64,000 bases of DNA, from NCBI GenBank assembly GCA_012845835.1, contig JABAKD010000007.1, positions 10,389,665-10,453,664 on the forward strand, read 5' to 3'. Positions within the stretch are counted from its first letter, which is position 1, and each line of letters begins with the position of its first letter. The position numbers and the translations under genes are program-made. This stretch comes from Undaria pinnatifida (taxonomy: Eukaryota; Sar; Phaeophyceae; Laminariales; Alariaceae). Below are positions 41,713 to 53,440 of the stretch, one piece after another. The notes under the pieces were generated by a model. It did not search any database, was not told where the DNA came from, and saw only the letters and a list, made by a program, of their open reading frames with translations.

Positions 41713-43501
41713 TGAAAAAAATAACCGGATAAGTGGCGGAGTTGACTCGCCCTAAATAATGCAGGATGGACCCGCAACTACTTCCTGCATTTCACTTTTG
41801 TCTGATTGGTCGAGGTCAGAAAATACGACTGTACCGCAGAGTGCAGGGCTAGCGTTGGGGTATACAACCCCCCGCTACTAAAAAAAACAGAGCAACACTA
41901 CAAACAGTAAATCCGAGGGTCTAAATTGGAGGGTCTAAATTGGAGGGTCTGATCTGACGCATGGTACGCTAGATGTATCACGTTTTGGCCAAAGTGTGCC
42001 CGATCGACCGCGCCCCTCGACTGAACGCCTTTACAGCTCTCATGGAAACATGTTTTTTGGGGAAAAATATAGTTGGGATTATTGTGTTTCCGGGCTCTGG
42101 AGGGGTTGGATCTACCAGGTACCAAACATGGTTGAGTCTTACACAGTGTTTTTTGGATGTGTTCCTCTGCCCATACCGCAGGCTGCGGTCCACCCGGTTG
42201 CACCTTGCGATGTTCTCCTAGTCAAGGTTTGTGTTTCCTATGTGGGCCCTCGAAGCGGGAGCACCACAAAAACGTAGGCCCGCCACTACCACCGTATGTA
42301 GCGCGTATGTGTGTCTCATCTGAATCTATTTAATGATCCAACAGGCAGTAGTAGTAGTAGTAGGATCGTGTCTACCAAACGAAAAAATTGCGCCACAGTC
42401 ACATTTAGTCAATGCTGCCCGTCACCCCCCTTCCCCCCCCGTCGACCTCTACGAGTAGTTGCTCCACGATACGTCAGCAGTGGTGCGGCACAGAGGATAC
42501 CCCTTCCTTGTCATTCCTCCGGCCCCCTCGGTTGTTGTCGCTGCCGAAGGATCCTGTATCTGTTAGGTTACCCCTTGAAGCTGCCTAATAAAGCAAACCT
42601 TTTTTTTGAGGGTCATCGACCTCTCTGGGTCCGTGCGGTTCGGAGTGCGGATTGTCTACTGTAGTTAACATTGTATGATCTTCATTGGGACTCGAACCCT
42701 TAGCACCAGGCGTAGACCTACAAGCCATACACACACGCGTTTGCTGTGCTTTTAGTCCCATTTTCCACCCCCGGTTCCATGCTGTTCGAAGTGCGGAGGG
42801 TCTATAACCTATTAATTACTGCCCTTTCTTTGGAGGCGAAGCCAATATACAAAGTATCATATACTAAGAGGCTATACCCGCGTTGGGGCTGGTCGGTGTT
42901 TGCCTACTTGCGCTGGGGCTGTTTTTTGTTTTGTTTTCCCCTTTAGGTCGGAGAAGCATTTTCCCCCTTTCCCCACCGGTTTGTGGACTGAGAGCCATAA
43001 ACGAGGCGGGCGCGATCTTATCAATTACTAATTGTATAGCTAGGAATCGCGCTAGTCGACACAGCAGTAGTAGGGTATGGCAATGCTGTGCGCGTCGGGC
43101 ATGACACTCTCCTTCATGTGCTGAAGGTCTGACACTCTTCTCCCTGTCCCGGCCGTTCGGTCTTCTTCGTGTGGCTTGAAATTGTGTCCGTCGGTCAGGT
43201 AAAAGACTAATAATGGTGCTCGGAGTTGCAATCCCTTTGGAGCCTCATAATCTGTGAGCACGCCTTGTTGTCCAGAGCGTCGCTAACGAAAAAGGTGTTT
43301 GATACAGTTTGAGCTGGAGAGTAAAATAGATAGTCTAATGAAAAACAACACGAAGAAGTGATTAAAATCAGGCACTTTCTTTCAGCATCTCGGGTGAAAG
43401 TATACTTGTGCGCAGGACAATATTTAAAAGAACATTGAAAAACGTCAGCTGGGAGTACGACCCAGTGAGAAGGTTGAAATATATGTTACAAAACATTAAA
43501 A
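41713..43501. other. Unassigned sequence
   Basis: Contains a 14-bp triplicate GAGGGTCTAAATTG at 41915-41950. Short frames (for example minus 43052-43261 and plus 41996-42277) show no recognised domain. An isolated tRNA T-arm-like word is at 42686. Confidence 0.35.
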
Positions 43502-43795
43502 TACACTCGTATCATTCAGCTGTGGGATTGAACTTTCATCGAAACTCGTCCTTGTAAGTAAGTTGTTGTTTGTGATGATTTGCGCGTATTGCTATGTGTG
43601 TCCTCATTAAGGATGTATAGGTCGGCGACTCCCCTTAGAATTAGCTTGTACCAGGGCCAACAGGCGATGTTAATCATTCTGCGCGCATGGAAACTATGGA
43701 ACCCGTCTTTGAGCGGGACTACATCTGACGGCTGTGGAATGAATGCACTCGTTTATCATGTGTATCCTGTAAGCCGTATAACCGGTGGCGGAGGG
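43502..43795 (+). repeat. Rep-5 element
   Basis: TCAGCTGTGGGATTGAACTT, CGAAACTCGTCCTTGTAAGT, GTCCTCATTAAGGATGTATA, GGTCGGCGACTCCCCTTAGA, CCAACAGGCGATGTTAATCA, ACATCTGACGGCTGTGGAAT and a TATAACCGGTGGCGGAGGG end. Confidence 0.8.
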
Positions 43796-43799
43796 TAGG

Positions 43800-43965
43800 G
43801 TTTTTAACGTGTGTGGGGGGGGGGGGGTGGAAAAGAGGGGGAGGGGGGTGGATTACCAACATTTTTTGGTCACATAAATGTTTAGGAGCTTAATGTCCGC
43901 ATGTTGCTACGTCTAGGCGATGGTGGGAGTGGCGGAGAAGGAAGGGGCGGGGGGGGTATACCTAA
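43800..43965. other. G-rich low-complexity tract
   Basis: G-runs at 43815-43855 and 43945-43955 directly follow the Rep-5 element. Other Rep-5 copies are flanked by C-runs in the opposite orientation, so the tract probably belongs to the repeat. Confidence 0.5.
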
Positions 43966-45661
43966 TAGGCGATGTTGCAGTATAACACGTGTTTTTTTTT
44001 CGTGTTCAGCTACAAAAATTTAGCGTACCAATTTGATGGCGTTATATTATCCTCACATTTATATGTTCATTGCCGCGTCATGATCCTGCCACATGGTCGC
44101 GAAATGACGCAACCACGAGCCTGTACGTCCTTTAAAAAAGTGCCGTCGTGTTATGAACACTAACAATATTTGGACTTTGTGCATGGGTTTTATTTAGCTT
44201 TATTTAGACTAGTGGTTTTGCTATTTCGGGAGCGGTGTGAGTGCTCAACGTTGAAGCTCATGCTGTACACATTTTTTATCGGATGTCAAGCATATCAATA
44301 ATAACGAGCCCAGTAGTCACGTTGTATTGCCCCGATTAGCATATATTTGCGGCTGATGAGAAGGAATACATTTACTCCGAGAAAATCATGTCCGACCACC
44401 TTTCTTTGTAGAACCACTAAATGCGGGGATATACTGTAATCAAGACCAAATTTGATAAGTAAAAACAGTAGAAAACATGGGTGTTTGCTTGTATCGTTCG
44501 TCCTGAGTACTATATAGTCCTCTGTAAAGTAGTACTATAAATACTATTCCGGCCGAACGGCGTGGGGAAAGCAAAACTAGCAAACAACCAAAGTTAAAGG
44601 CGTCATAAACGTTTAAAGGCGTCTGTAGTACTGATTGAGCGCTGGCGGTATGTAGGCCGGTGGAAGGGATAATTGTAGGCCCCCTCTTCGTTGTGGTCGT
44701 ATGGGAAACGAGGGGAAGGGAGGCCTCGCGACGTTCCAGCAGCACGCGTTGTTACTGCAGCCCGTATTGATGGTTGGGGCACGTACACACGGAGCGTTTA
44801 GAACATAAAACAAAACCCAGAATTGGGTTGAAGATGGGATAGGAATATTCTCCCCTTCGCATTGATTGGCCGAATGCAATGTTACGAATCATTCACAGTA
44901 TTGAGAGCCCCGACCCGCGTATTATTACCGAGTGAGTGCCGAGTTACCAAGATAGTGTTTGGGCCAATTTTTGTTATTACGCAATTTTTGATTGTCGTTT
45001 GAGATCAGAGGCATCAGGAACACCAAGCCTGACAGCGAATACCTCAAACTATATTTCCCGCACCCGAGCGAAGGCCAATATCATGTCGAGAACCGCAGCT
45101 ACCAACGCCCCTTAAACGACACAAACAGAAGACAGATAGATCAGATAATACATGGACAACATGCCGCTGGCGCCATTCAATGTAGATTCCGTTACCGTGA
45201 TCAAGCCTATATCCTCTGACGACGCAAGCAATGCTGATGCTTGGCCAGTATCTGTACTTCATTTAGCCGCCATCTTCCGCTTCAGGATACGGGTTCCCAT
45301 GCAGCCGCAAAGTGGGGTCGGCTATGTGCTTGTGGGCACACTCCCCTCTTCGTTCAGGGCCGGGAGCCGCCTATGCCGGAGCTGGAGGGTGTACCCGGTG
45401 CCGTGCTCCATCTCGGCCGTTGGCTCATCTTCTTCTATATTTTCGCTCTTGTCTCCCTCCCGTTTGCTGCGTTTGGACGCCCTCCCCCTCTTCTCCCCCC
45501 CCAAAGCCATAAAGTATGTTTGTTCGTTTTTGCTTTTGGGTTTTGTTTTTTGGTTGCCTTTCCTATTTGCATGTTGTGCCCGTACTGCGGAAGCCGGCAG
45601 CAGAAGAAGGAGAAAAAGAACAACAACAGGAAGAAGAAGAAGCACACACCAACGCGAATGC
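43966..45661. other. Unassigned sequence
   Basis: Several overlapping frames near 45150-45750 on both strands, none with a recognised domain. The DNA is T-rich near 45515-45560. Confidence 0.35.
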
Positions 45662-45960
45662 GGTCGCCCTGGTGGTGTATCAGGTTATCCCCAATCCTGG
45701 TATATATCATTTTCGTGAGTTCGAGCCCCCCCGAGTGCATACTCGTATAAATTCGTTGGGACGTTTGCTTGTGCACATATTGACTTGCGGAAAGCGCGAG
45801 AGCGTGATCGATGAAAATCGACGAGCAGTCGGATTGCTGAATCCTATTACTATGCGCAATAACAACTACTCAAGGCAAGAATCGAGGGGAAGAAGGGACG
45901 CCACCTGTGCCCCCGGCTTGTCCGGAAGCTGGATAATACAAGTGTGCAAAAAACAAAAAG
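45662..45960 (+). mobile_element. tRNA-derived SINE, copy 1
   Basis: The head GGTCGCCCTGGTGGTGTATC has an A-box-like TGGTGTATCAGG, and about 45 bases on there is a B-box-like GAGTTCGAGCCC. The body is CCGAGTGCATACTCGTATAA, GGAAAGCGCGAGAGCGTGAT, GAAGAAGGGACGCCACCTG and GGCTTGTCCGGAAGCTGG, and it ends TGTGCAAAAAACAAAAAG. SINEs are transcribed by RNA polymerase III from such boxes and copied by a partner LINE. No partner is intact in this window. Confidence 0.85.
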
Positions 45961-47035
45961 AAGATGAACCTCGAACATTCAAATGAAGAACTTGCCACAT
46001 TTTAAAGCACCCAGCATGCGCATGTCTGCGATCTAATTCCTGGCATTGCCGTTTTGGGATCATTTTGCCCTCCGATAACAGCATGCAGCATTTCAATGAA
46101 CCTTCAATATCCGATCACATTGAATTTGCCGGAAAATACTCAAGGAATCAGTGTTTTCGACGTCCAAAGGTAGTGGTGTGCAGAATCACTTTCAAGGAAG
46201 ACACACTAGCTCAAGTGAAATATACTTGAACCAATGCCACGTAAATTTTATGGGGTTATTTGATGTGCCTGACCGTTGAAAAGTCGTTGATCTAGGTGTT
46301 TTGTCTTCGGTTACTTCCTCCTCTTTCCTTCCTTGCATTCTACTCTTCCGACAGTGCGGTTGATTGGTGTTTGGTCTTCGCCTACCCCTCCCTCCTCTCC
46401 TCCCCCCTCCTGCGTTTCCTACCGCGTGTTTGATTGGTGTTTGGTCTTGGCCTACCTCCTCCATTTCCCGCTTCTCCTCTCGTGTCACGGGCGGCTGCTG
46501 CCACCCACTACTATTCATTGTCCTGCCGCTGCGACTCGTACCTGCCCGTGCTACTGTACAGTGAAACTGCAGCAGTGCGACGAGTTCACTATCATCATAC
46601 TCCACCGCTATTCTATCTACCACGGGGTGACATCTCGACGGACGGGAAATTTGACGGGAAGTATTTCGTTGTGGCTCCGCATGACGCGTGTTGCCTTCCC
46701 GAATCAACACCGTTTTGTAGGGAAAATTAGTGTTGGCGTTGTACCTGCTGTCGCTGCAGTCTAGACCACACGGAATCACACGCTTGGGAGAGATTTCAGA
46801 AAGACCTCCCGTTTTTACCTTCCGCAAAGCACATGCCATGGGCCCCGATGAAGTTTCGTAAGCACAACAATCAGTGTACGCAGAGCTTGCTCCACGCCAT
46901 CATGCGTAAAAAGCACAGAACGTCTGGTTAGGCTCTGCTCGCCTCCGGCACCCTTCCCACTTGTTGAATCACGCGCAGCTTACTGTTTGTTTTTTGTTTG
47001 GGGTTACTGTACAGACTAACCGGAGTGTCAGGTTT
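45961..47035. other. Unassigned sequence
   Basis: A Met-less plus frame of about 80 codons (about 45990-46230) and a 215-codon minus frame (46192-46839) are open. The minus frame crosses a C/T-rich block in which TTGATTGGTGTTTGGTCTT occurs twice (near 46362 and 46430). No domain was recognised. Confidence 0.3.
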
Positions 47036-47222
47036 TTGTAGTAGTATTTCTAGTAGTAGTGGCAGTAGTAGTATTTCTAGTAGTAGTGGTAGTAGTAGTA
47101 GTGGCAGTAGCAGTAGTAGCAGTGGTAGCAGTAGTAGTAGCAGTAGTAGTAGCAGTAGTAGCAGTAGTAGTAGCAGTAGTAGTGGCAGTAGTAGTAGCAG
47201 TAGTAGTTTGTATAGTAGTAGT
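47036..47222 (+). repeat. (AGT/AGC)n microsatellite
   Basis: About 60 trinucleotide units mixing GTA, GCA and GTG variants. It runs straight into a TIR-3 left end. Confidence 0.95.
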
Positions 47223-47310
47223 GAGTCATTCCACGGTAGGACGGTAACGTTCGTGGGCTTCGTTTGAGGAAGGCTGCTCTTAACAGGCTGTTATGGTCGG
47301 TACACTTTGT
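47223..47310 (+). mobile_element. TIR-3 fragment, left end
   Basis: GAGTCATTCCACGGTAGGAC follows the microsatellite without a gap. The rest of the element is not recognisable. Confidence 0.5.
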
Positions 47311-47332
47311 CATGTAGGCGCATCCTCCGATC

Positions 47333-47400
47333 ACCTTGGGCGTCACCGGTTCGAGTAGTATCAGTATCCTCCGATCACCTTCGGCGTCACCGGTCCGAGC
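47333..47400. repeat. 34-bp tandem pair
   Basis: TCCTCCGATCACCTTGGGCG, then TCACCGGTTCGAG, recurs at 47367 with few changes. Confidence 0.85.
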
Positions 47401-47559
47401 AGGTAAGTACTCACCAGCTTTCTACGTTCGCCAGAAAGGTTAGGCCGCGATGTCTTGCGGTGTTTCTGTTGAGTTCTCGTATTGATTTTGCACGTGTGAA
47501 CAGACTGCTCGAACAGACTGCGCGTTAACTTAGATTTGAACCCGAAGTTCATACTCTCA

Positions 47560-47999
47560 ACATTGTTTGCGGTGACTCGCACGAGGTGACCACCCTGTCC
47601 CTGTGCGGTACTAGGCTCTCTTGCACTTTCATTTGGCGATATGAATCAGGAGTGGGATGGCAATCTACGCGGCGCTATAAGTATTGCCTAGAGCACTGTT
47701 GTCAGTGAGATACGGAGTCACTCGACGATCGTGCGGCTGGTGAAGTCACCCAAACCTGGCAGTGACAACGGGGGTATATCAAAACATCATACCGCCAATA
47801 TAACATATTCACAACATCATCATAACACCATCATAACATCACCATAACATCATCATAACATCATCATAACATCATCACAACATCACCGTAACATCATCAT
47901 AACAACATCATAGCATAATCACAATATTCTCATAATAACACCATCGTAACATAATCATAACATCATCATAACATCCCCCTTGCTAATACCATGGCCTTC
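47560..47999 (+). mobile_element. TIR-4 element with 11-bp satellite
   Basis: GGTGACTCGCACGAGGTGAC, ACTAGGCTCTCTTGCACTTT, GGAGTGGGATGGCAATCTAC, GTGAGATACGGAGTCACTCG and AACGGGGGTATATCAAAACA lead into about 17 units of ATAACATCATC (47787-47976). It closes CATCCCCCTTGCTAATACCA plus TGGCC. Confidence 0.8.
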
Positions 48000-48019
48000 G
48001 TCTAAAGTAATAATTAACT

Positions 48020-48116
48020 CAGTAGTAGTAGCAGTAGTGGTAGTAGTAGCAGTAGTAGTAGTAGTAGTGGTAGTAGTGGTAGTAGTAGTAGTAGTAATAG
48101 TAGTTGTAGTAGTAGT
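48020..48116 (+). repeat. (AGT)n microsatellite
   Basis: About 32 AGT units with AGC, GGT and AAT variants. Confidence 0.95.
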
Positions 48117-48560
48117 GTGGGGGGGCGAGATACAATATAAAGACCCATGCATGCTAGCTACGATAGAGAGGGAACGCTGCTGTTACGGAGATGTACTGTT
48201 AACAGAATGAAATCGCACACTAAAGCAGGGAAGCATCGCCACCTTTCAGGCGAGCTCTCCTGCGCTACGACTGTGTTTGCTCGATTGAGGCCCTCTAGAC
48301 TATACCTAATAACACATGAAAACGAAGTAACTTGAGTCAAGCGCTAGGCGGGTGCTTTTTTGCCCCCCCTGTTTTTTTTTTCCATATATTTCCTGCTATT
48401 ATTAATAGCAGTAGATATCCGTGATAGTCGTTTCATGAAGATGCGCTATTAACAGCTTGAGGAGGTCTTGTGCTTCACCGACAAACTGGGTTGGGGCAAA
48501 CTCCGAACGTCTAACCCGACGGTCAACAAGCCTATCTATGCCCTACGCATACAAAAACAA
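48117..48560. other. Unassigned sequence
   Basis: CATGCTAGCTACGATAGAGA at 48149 resembles a TIR-1 end, but nothing follows. No gene was recognised. Confidence 0.35.
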
Positions 48561-48824
48561 ACTGATTTTCTACGATAGCCCCCCCCCCCCCCCAACACTA
48601 GTGATTTTCTTTGACAAACGTTTCATGGCTGCTCGACACAATGAAGGATGCCATTCATTGAAAAAAAAAATCCATATATTTGCTTGTGTGCGAAGGTCTG
48701 TCGATCGATGACGTCGGGGAGGGTGTCGAGAGACACCGTACTTCTTCAGGAAATACGACCTGGAGCTGGTTCTGAAACCGGCGATTTCGTTAAAGAAAAG
48801 TTGAGGGGGGCTACCGCAGAACTA
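48561..48824 (-). mobile_element. TIR-2 element
   Basis: ACTGATTTTCTACGATAGCC to GGGGGGCTACCGCAGAACTA, with CTGAAACCGGCGATTTCGTT and AAAGAAAAGTTG in reverse order. Confidence 0.85.
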
Positions 48825-48845
48825 CTCAACATCACACTAATACTG

Positions 48846-48988
48846 TAAAACACGAAAATCATCCTGACGATTTTGAGTATGATGCCCCGTGCTTCAGAAA
48901 ACGAAACAACAAAAAAAACTAAACAACCAGTAAGTGCTACCGCTGTGGTATCGAGCCATCCCTCGATCGTAGCACGCGCCTCCGTTCA
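48846..48988 (+). mobile_element. TIR-1 fragment, right end
   Basis: CCTGACGATTTTGAGTATGA, GCCCCGTGCTTCAGAAAAC, and an end with TCGATCGTAGCACGCGCC. Confidence 0.55.
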
Positions 48989-49024
48989 TACAATTTCAAG
49001 ACGTACTGGTGCATTTTATTTTAT

Positions 49025-49290
49025 ATAAATAAAAATACACTCCAGGTAGGTGTGAGATCGAAGATTTTGTCGAAACTCATCTTTGCAAGCTGTGTGTGAT
49101 ACTCTGATGGCCGGTCTACTGGTGTGTGTCCTCATGACATTAAGGATTAAGGTTGGCGACTCCCCTTGGAACTACAGTGTAGCTATCAGGGTCAACAGGG
49201 TGATGTTAGTCCGTCTGTGCGCGGAAACTATGACACCCGTTTTTGATGGGGGAATGATCTGACAGCTATGGATGGAAATGCATCAGTTTT
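49025..49290 (+). repeat. Rep-5 element
   Basis: GTGTGAGATCGAAGATTTTG, ACTCATCTTTGCAAGCTGTG, GTTGGCGACTCCCCTTGGAA, AGGGTCAACAGGGTGATGTT, GATCTGACAGCTATGGATGG. Confidence 0.85.
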
Positions 49291-49911
49291 AAATATATGC
49301 TTCTGCCCTCGAGGGAAACGATGAAACGGGTGACGATTGCGGTGTCCCAGGGATCGAACCGATAGGACACAGATAAATTCGGCGTAGCTCAACGTATTGC
49401 AACCATCTTCGGCAAGTATGACGTAAGTAACGCCGGAGGGGTCAGATGAAATTTCGCGAGCATGCTGTGTGCTCACTGCTTGCTTCTACGTACCGCGTGG
49501 AGGAGAAATATATTTCATGCTTTCAGTTTGATTTGTTCGCCCCCTAAACGTGCGCAGCAAGTCTAAGATTGTTGCTGCGGTCTGGTGCTGACGTTGGTGT
49601 GCGTGGTGGAGTGCTATCTGCCTGCGACAGAACACGTGGTAGGCGTATCTCCTATATGTATTCTGATGTTCCTTCCGGTTTCTCAGGCTCTTTGTTTTAG
49701 TGATAATCCCTCGCGGTTGACAGTGCTGGGCGGCCCCATAAACTGTGCACTGCATACCTGGCAGTATTTTCTAATTTGTAAGAGCATGTGCGCGAAACCA
49801 TTATTATTCAAGCAGCAATCGTTAGCTACTGAGGAAAACATATGCTAAAGGGTTGTCGCAGACGCGGATTGCATGGTTTAAAATAGTTCTACGTTCGATG
49901 GGGATCTGAGA
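49291..49911. other. Unassigned sequence
   Basis: Overlapping 87-89-codon frames lie on opposite strands at 49486-49848 with no recognised domain. An isolated T-arm-like word is at 49349. Confidence 0.35.
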
Positions 49912-50393
49912 TGCCAATTGCCCCAAACACGCCTCATCGCCAACTCCATCTTCACACCTCATCTATCCCACCTGTCCGCAGCCCTCACCTCCCCCCCATC
50001 TTCCAAGCGCTATACCTCCTCAGTCCGCGCTACCCACACCATCACCCCCCCTTGCCCCGCCTTCGCCCCTCTCTTCTCTCCTCCATCATCCCCCTCCCCG
50101 CAGCGCCCCATCGTTCCTATCACCATCGTATCACCCCGCTGGGCCTATAGTCTAGTTCCCCGTACAATCAAGCACCCGCCTCCATGCACACACTCCGCCC
50201 GACGCACATCGCCCGCTTCCTACCATCACCCCGCTCTCCTCAGCTTCCACCCCTCTTCTCACCGCCCATCCGAACCTCCCCCCACCTCGCCCCCCAAGAT
50301 TCCGTCTAACAAGAGCTTCTTTGTGGAATGAAGCTCACCCTTAAAGCTACCTACCGAACGGCTCATGGCGCTTGCTGCATGGTGAAAGAGATG

Positions 50394-50495
50394 TCTGCCT
50401 GGTCGGTGAAAAACCCGACGTGCTCCTTACCGGCATTCTGTGGATGCGAGTGTCAACGGTCTAAAGACTACGGCCATGCATGAACGAGTACCCCA
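50394..50495 (+). repeat. Two-copy dispersed repeat (copy 2)
   Basis: CTGCCTGGTCGGTGAAAAAC, CCGACGTGCTCCTTACCGGC and CTACGGCCATGCATGAACGA match 18775-18881. Confidence 0.7.
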
Positions 50496-50663
50496 CCCCC
50501 GCGCTCATCATTCCCTCCGTCTCTCTGACCACTTCCGTCCGTCATCCTCCTCAACTCATTTCGCCATCTACACTCCTCCCCCCCCCCCTTGATTTCCTCC
50601 CTCTTATTACCTCCCAGCGCCAATACTTCATTCCATGCTCACCCCCCACCTCTATGATCCCCC

Positions 50664-50932
50664 GACACATGCTACAACAGTAACGTTGACCCATTTTATT
50701 TCTGGTGCCGCTCATTTGAAGATATCTCTACCCCATGCACCACACACGTTTCTTGAAAAACTTGAGTACAATCTGACGAACGAACAAACCCGCGGCCTGT
50801 ATGTGCACAAAAAAATTGGTATCGAAAACGCGACAGAATGACGTCCCGACTCAATTTCGGGTTAAGAAACCACGTCAGTCACAAACAACCAACCTATGTC
50901 CCAACGTGCGACGAACATCGTAGCACATGCGT
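50664..50932 (+). mobile_element. TIR-1 element, strongly diverged
   Basis: GACACATGCTACAACAGTAA, a CATTTGAAGATATCTCTACC block, TTTCGGGTTAAGAAACCACG and the end GAACATCGTAGCACATGCGT follow the family order. Confidence 0.5.
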
Positions 50933-51531
50933 CCTCGGCGACCATCCCTCTCTCCCAACTACCTCCCCCATACGTCACCTCGCCCCCCCCCCTTAGCTCC
51001 TCCAACGTTGGTCCGACCCAACAATCATCATCACTCCTCTCCCCCCTCCCTGATCCCCTCCCTCACCTCCCCCGTTATCCTTCTCCTCCCTCACCATGGA
51101 ATTCATCCCAGCACGTCCACCTCTCATCACCCCCTCCTCCCGCCTCCACCACGCGTCGCACCGCCTTCACCCCGCCCCCCCCCCCCATCCCCCCAATATC
51201 GTGTACACCCGCACCAACCCCCCCCGCCTCCCCTCCCCCGGTTCTGAGCACGCATACGACTTCTTTTGTTTCTTCGAGGTAGCTTTTGGGGCTGGAATCG
51301 AGTCAAAACGATATTCCAGACACACGCCTTGCACGTTCGAGCTTTGTTCCTAGTTTGTGTTCCACAGATAGATAGCGATTCATTTCCAGCTTTTCGACTC
51401 CACAAGTTTCACTGGTGACCCAGTTCAGGTCTCGCAGCAGCAGCAAAAAAAAAAACAAAGCGAAAGGAGAAACAACGATCGTCGGGTGTGGCTCGTCTCA
51501 GCACGGGTGAGCCCACCTCTATCGCGCGTTC

Positions 51532-51671
51532 GGATACACCTACTCTTCTATTGGCAGGTGTGCGTCCCCACCCGACCCCGGACGCATGCTGCCCGGTACC
51601 ACGCGTACGGACATACCTACTCTAATGGCAGGTATGCGTCCCCACCCGGACCGGACGCATGCTGCCCGGTG
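51532..51671. repeat. 77-bp tandem pair
   Basis: GGATACACCTACTCTTCTAT and ATTGGCAGGTGTGCGTCCCC recur as GGACATACCTACTCTAATGG and CAGGTATGCGTCCCCACCCG. Both end ACGCATGCTGCCCGGT. Confidence 0.85.
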
Positions 51672-51805
51672 GATAGAAGTGTCAACCATTGTTATTCTGA
51701 AGGTTCCGACTCGATCGACTACTACTATGATAGTAGCCTAGACTATGCCTAACCCCCCCCCCAAAAAAAAAAACGGATTTTTGAAAAAAAAAAAAAAAAA
51801 ATGCT

Positions 51806-52087
51806 GTGACGCGTGCTACGTACGCTAGATAGAGGTGCCCTACGCCCTTTTCCTTCTGCGATTCCTCGAAAAAACAGGGAGCTCAATCTAGACCTGTCCA
51901 CCGAAAAAACCTGATTTGGAGAAAAACAAACTGCTACGAGTAGACCGGATGAAAAAAACATAAATGCCACGGCCTAGGTACACGTGCAAAAAAAAATGGG
52001 GCGTATCTCCAACGATTTTGGATCAAGGAGCCCTCCCTCTCGTTCAGGAACATTTTAAGCGAAACGTGCCGCGTCCATCGTAGAATT
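51806..52087 (+). mobile_element. TIR-1 MITE-like element
   Basis: GACGCGTGCTACGTACGCTA plus GATAGAGGTG, CCTGATTTGGAGAAAAACAA, CCACGGCCTAGGTACACGTG, CAACGATTTTGGATCAAGGA and the end CGCGTCCATCGTAGAA. Confidence 0.8.
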
Positions 52088-52186
52088 GCTTCCTCTTCCC
52101 GATGAACAGTCCACCAATCGCCTGACGGCCAAGCAAGGCTGCACATTAGGGGAGGTACCATCGGTCAGAGCACCCACACACTACAC

Positions 52187-52446
52187 GACTGATTCTACGA
52201 CGACAGCCCCCCCTCCCCCGAACCCGGCGATTTTCTTTATTTCACGATCGTTTCATGGCCCTGCTAGACACGAGGAAGGGTGTTGTGAACAAAGCATCCT
52301 CAATAATTTTAACGCTTTTACAAACACATGTCGAACAATGAATTCGGGGCGGCAAGGGGCTGCGTATTTCAGGAGATACAGCCGGGAGCTGGCTTCAAAA
52401 CCGGCGATTTCGTTAGTAGTGAAGAGATGGGGGGGTACCAAGAGTG
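52187..52446 (-). mobile_element. TIR-2 element
   Basis: ACTGATTCTACGACGACAGC opens, and GGAGATACAGCCGGGAGCTG and CAAAACCGGCGATTTCGTTA lead to a diverged end GGGGGGGTACCAAGAGTGAG. Confidence 0.8.
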
Positions 52447-52489
52447 AGGATACCCACTATGTTTGCGTGGCACTACCTCCAGGTTTTAA

Positions 52490-52724
52490 GCACCCGATCG
52501 AGCGATTTTAGGCCAGGATGGTTTGGCACAGCGTAGAGTAGCTTTACCTTCGGCGTTGCCTTGCAATTTCACGAGAAAATTATAACAACACGAACGCTTG
52601 GAGCCACAGAGGAACAGCCACAGAGGAACACGGGATCCCGGAGTCACTCGTGGGGGTGATTCTCGGAACCACCGCGAAAACAAATCGGCCTCGAAAAGTG
52701 ACCCCGCTCTACCGTAAAGCTTTT
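52490..52724 (-). mobile_element. TIR-4 element
   Basis: ATCGAGCGATTTTAGGCCAG, TTGGCACAGCGTAGAGTAGC, GGAGTCACTCGTGGGGGTGA and the end CCCGCTCTACCGTAAAGC. GCCACAGAGGAACA is locally duplicated near 52605-52630. Confidence 0.7.
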
Positions 52725-52779
52725 AGTCCTATGTATACAAAAAAATGCTTTGCACTCATCAAGAAAGAAAAAATGCGAT

Positions 52780-52842
52780 GCATTTTTGGTTGAGAAACCG
52801 TGTCGTCCAGAAATATTTGTTGCGGTTAAAAAGTAGGAGCTC
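52780..52842 (+). mobile_element. TIR-1 fragment adjoining a microsatellite
   Basis: TTTTTGGTTGAGAAACCGTG, TCGTCCAGAAATATTTG and TAAAAAGTAGGAGCTC resemble the right third of TIR-1. The terminal repeat is replaced by a TTG array. Confidence 0.45.
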
Positions 52843-52928
<86 letters not shown>

Positions 52929-52938
52929 GCTGCTGTTG
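52843..52938 (+). repeat. (TTG)n microsatellite
   Basis: About 30 TTG units, pure except at the right end (GCTGCTG). Confidence 0.97.
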
Positions 52939-53049
52939 AGTTGTTCTTGCAAAATCAAATCCGTGGTCACAGGACAGGTTCCAGTCACTCTGGAGCTGAG
53001 GAATACCCCCAGAGAATAGACGCAAACAAACCAAAGGTGGTACGCCCAT

Positions 53050-53440
53050 ATATCACAACTGACGCAATTCATGCCTCCGCCAGAAACACTTTAAAGTGAA
53101 ATCGGGAGTCAGCCTACCATGTGCCAGGTCCCCACTGGTGCATACGTCTCACTACTGGCGCCGGAAATACCGATATACCGCTTGCCACCCAGGAAGGACT
53201 ACCACGTATATATTGCACGTATTACCAATCACTACGCATACGCACGTGTCACTCTCGAGTCAATTGGAAACAAAGAAACAAAAAAAATGAGTCAAAGAAG
53301 AGAAAGGAAAGGAAAAAAAAAAGGAAAAGAAAATAACGCGAACACGGAAATAAATGAAAGAAAATACTCGGAGTAAAAGACAAGAAAAGACAAGACTAGA
53401 CAAGGAAAGACAAAACAAGAAGGAACCCCCGCGAAGTTGC
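53050..53440. other. Unassigned sequence
   Basis: A-rich with GACAAGA-type short repeats at 53375-53420. No gene was recognised. Confidence 0.4.

Larger units (their letters stand above)
49912..51245. other. C-rich low-complexity region
   Basis: Long C/T-rich stretches with CACC and CCTCC runs at 49912-50330, 50490-50680 and 50940-51240. Pro/Ser/His-rich frames here are composition artefacts. Confidence 0.6.

Noticed and set aside
42680-42735. Isolated tRNA-like word GGGACTCGAACCC
   Set aside because: The T-arm is plausible on the minus strand, but no matching acceptor stem or D-arm was found. Not called a tRNA.
45152-45750. Three overlapping frames of 107-188 codons on both strands
   Set aside because: Mutual overlap in several frames with low-complexity Arg/Ser/Lys tails, no recognised domain, and the right end enters SINE copy 1.
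46192-46839. 215-codon minus-strand frame
   Set aside because: It runs over a C/T-rich block with an internal duplication and is opposed by plus-strand frames. No recognised domain or conserved motif.
49330-49400. Isolated T-arm-like word CCAGGGATCGAACC
   Set aside because: There is no acceptor pairing, and the A-box-like word nearby is on the opposite strand.
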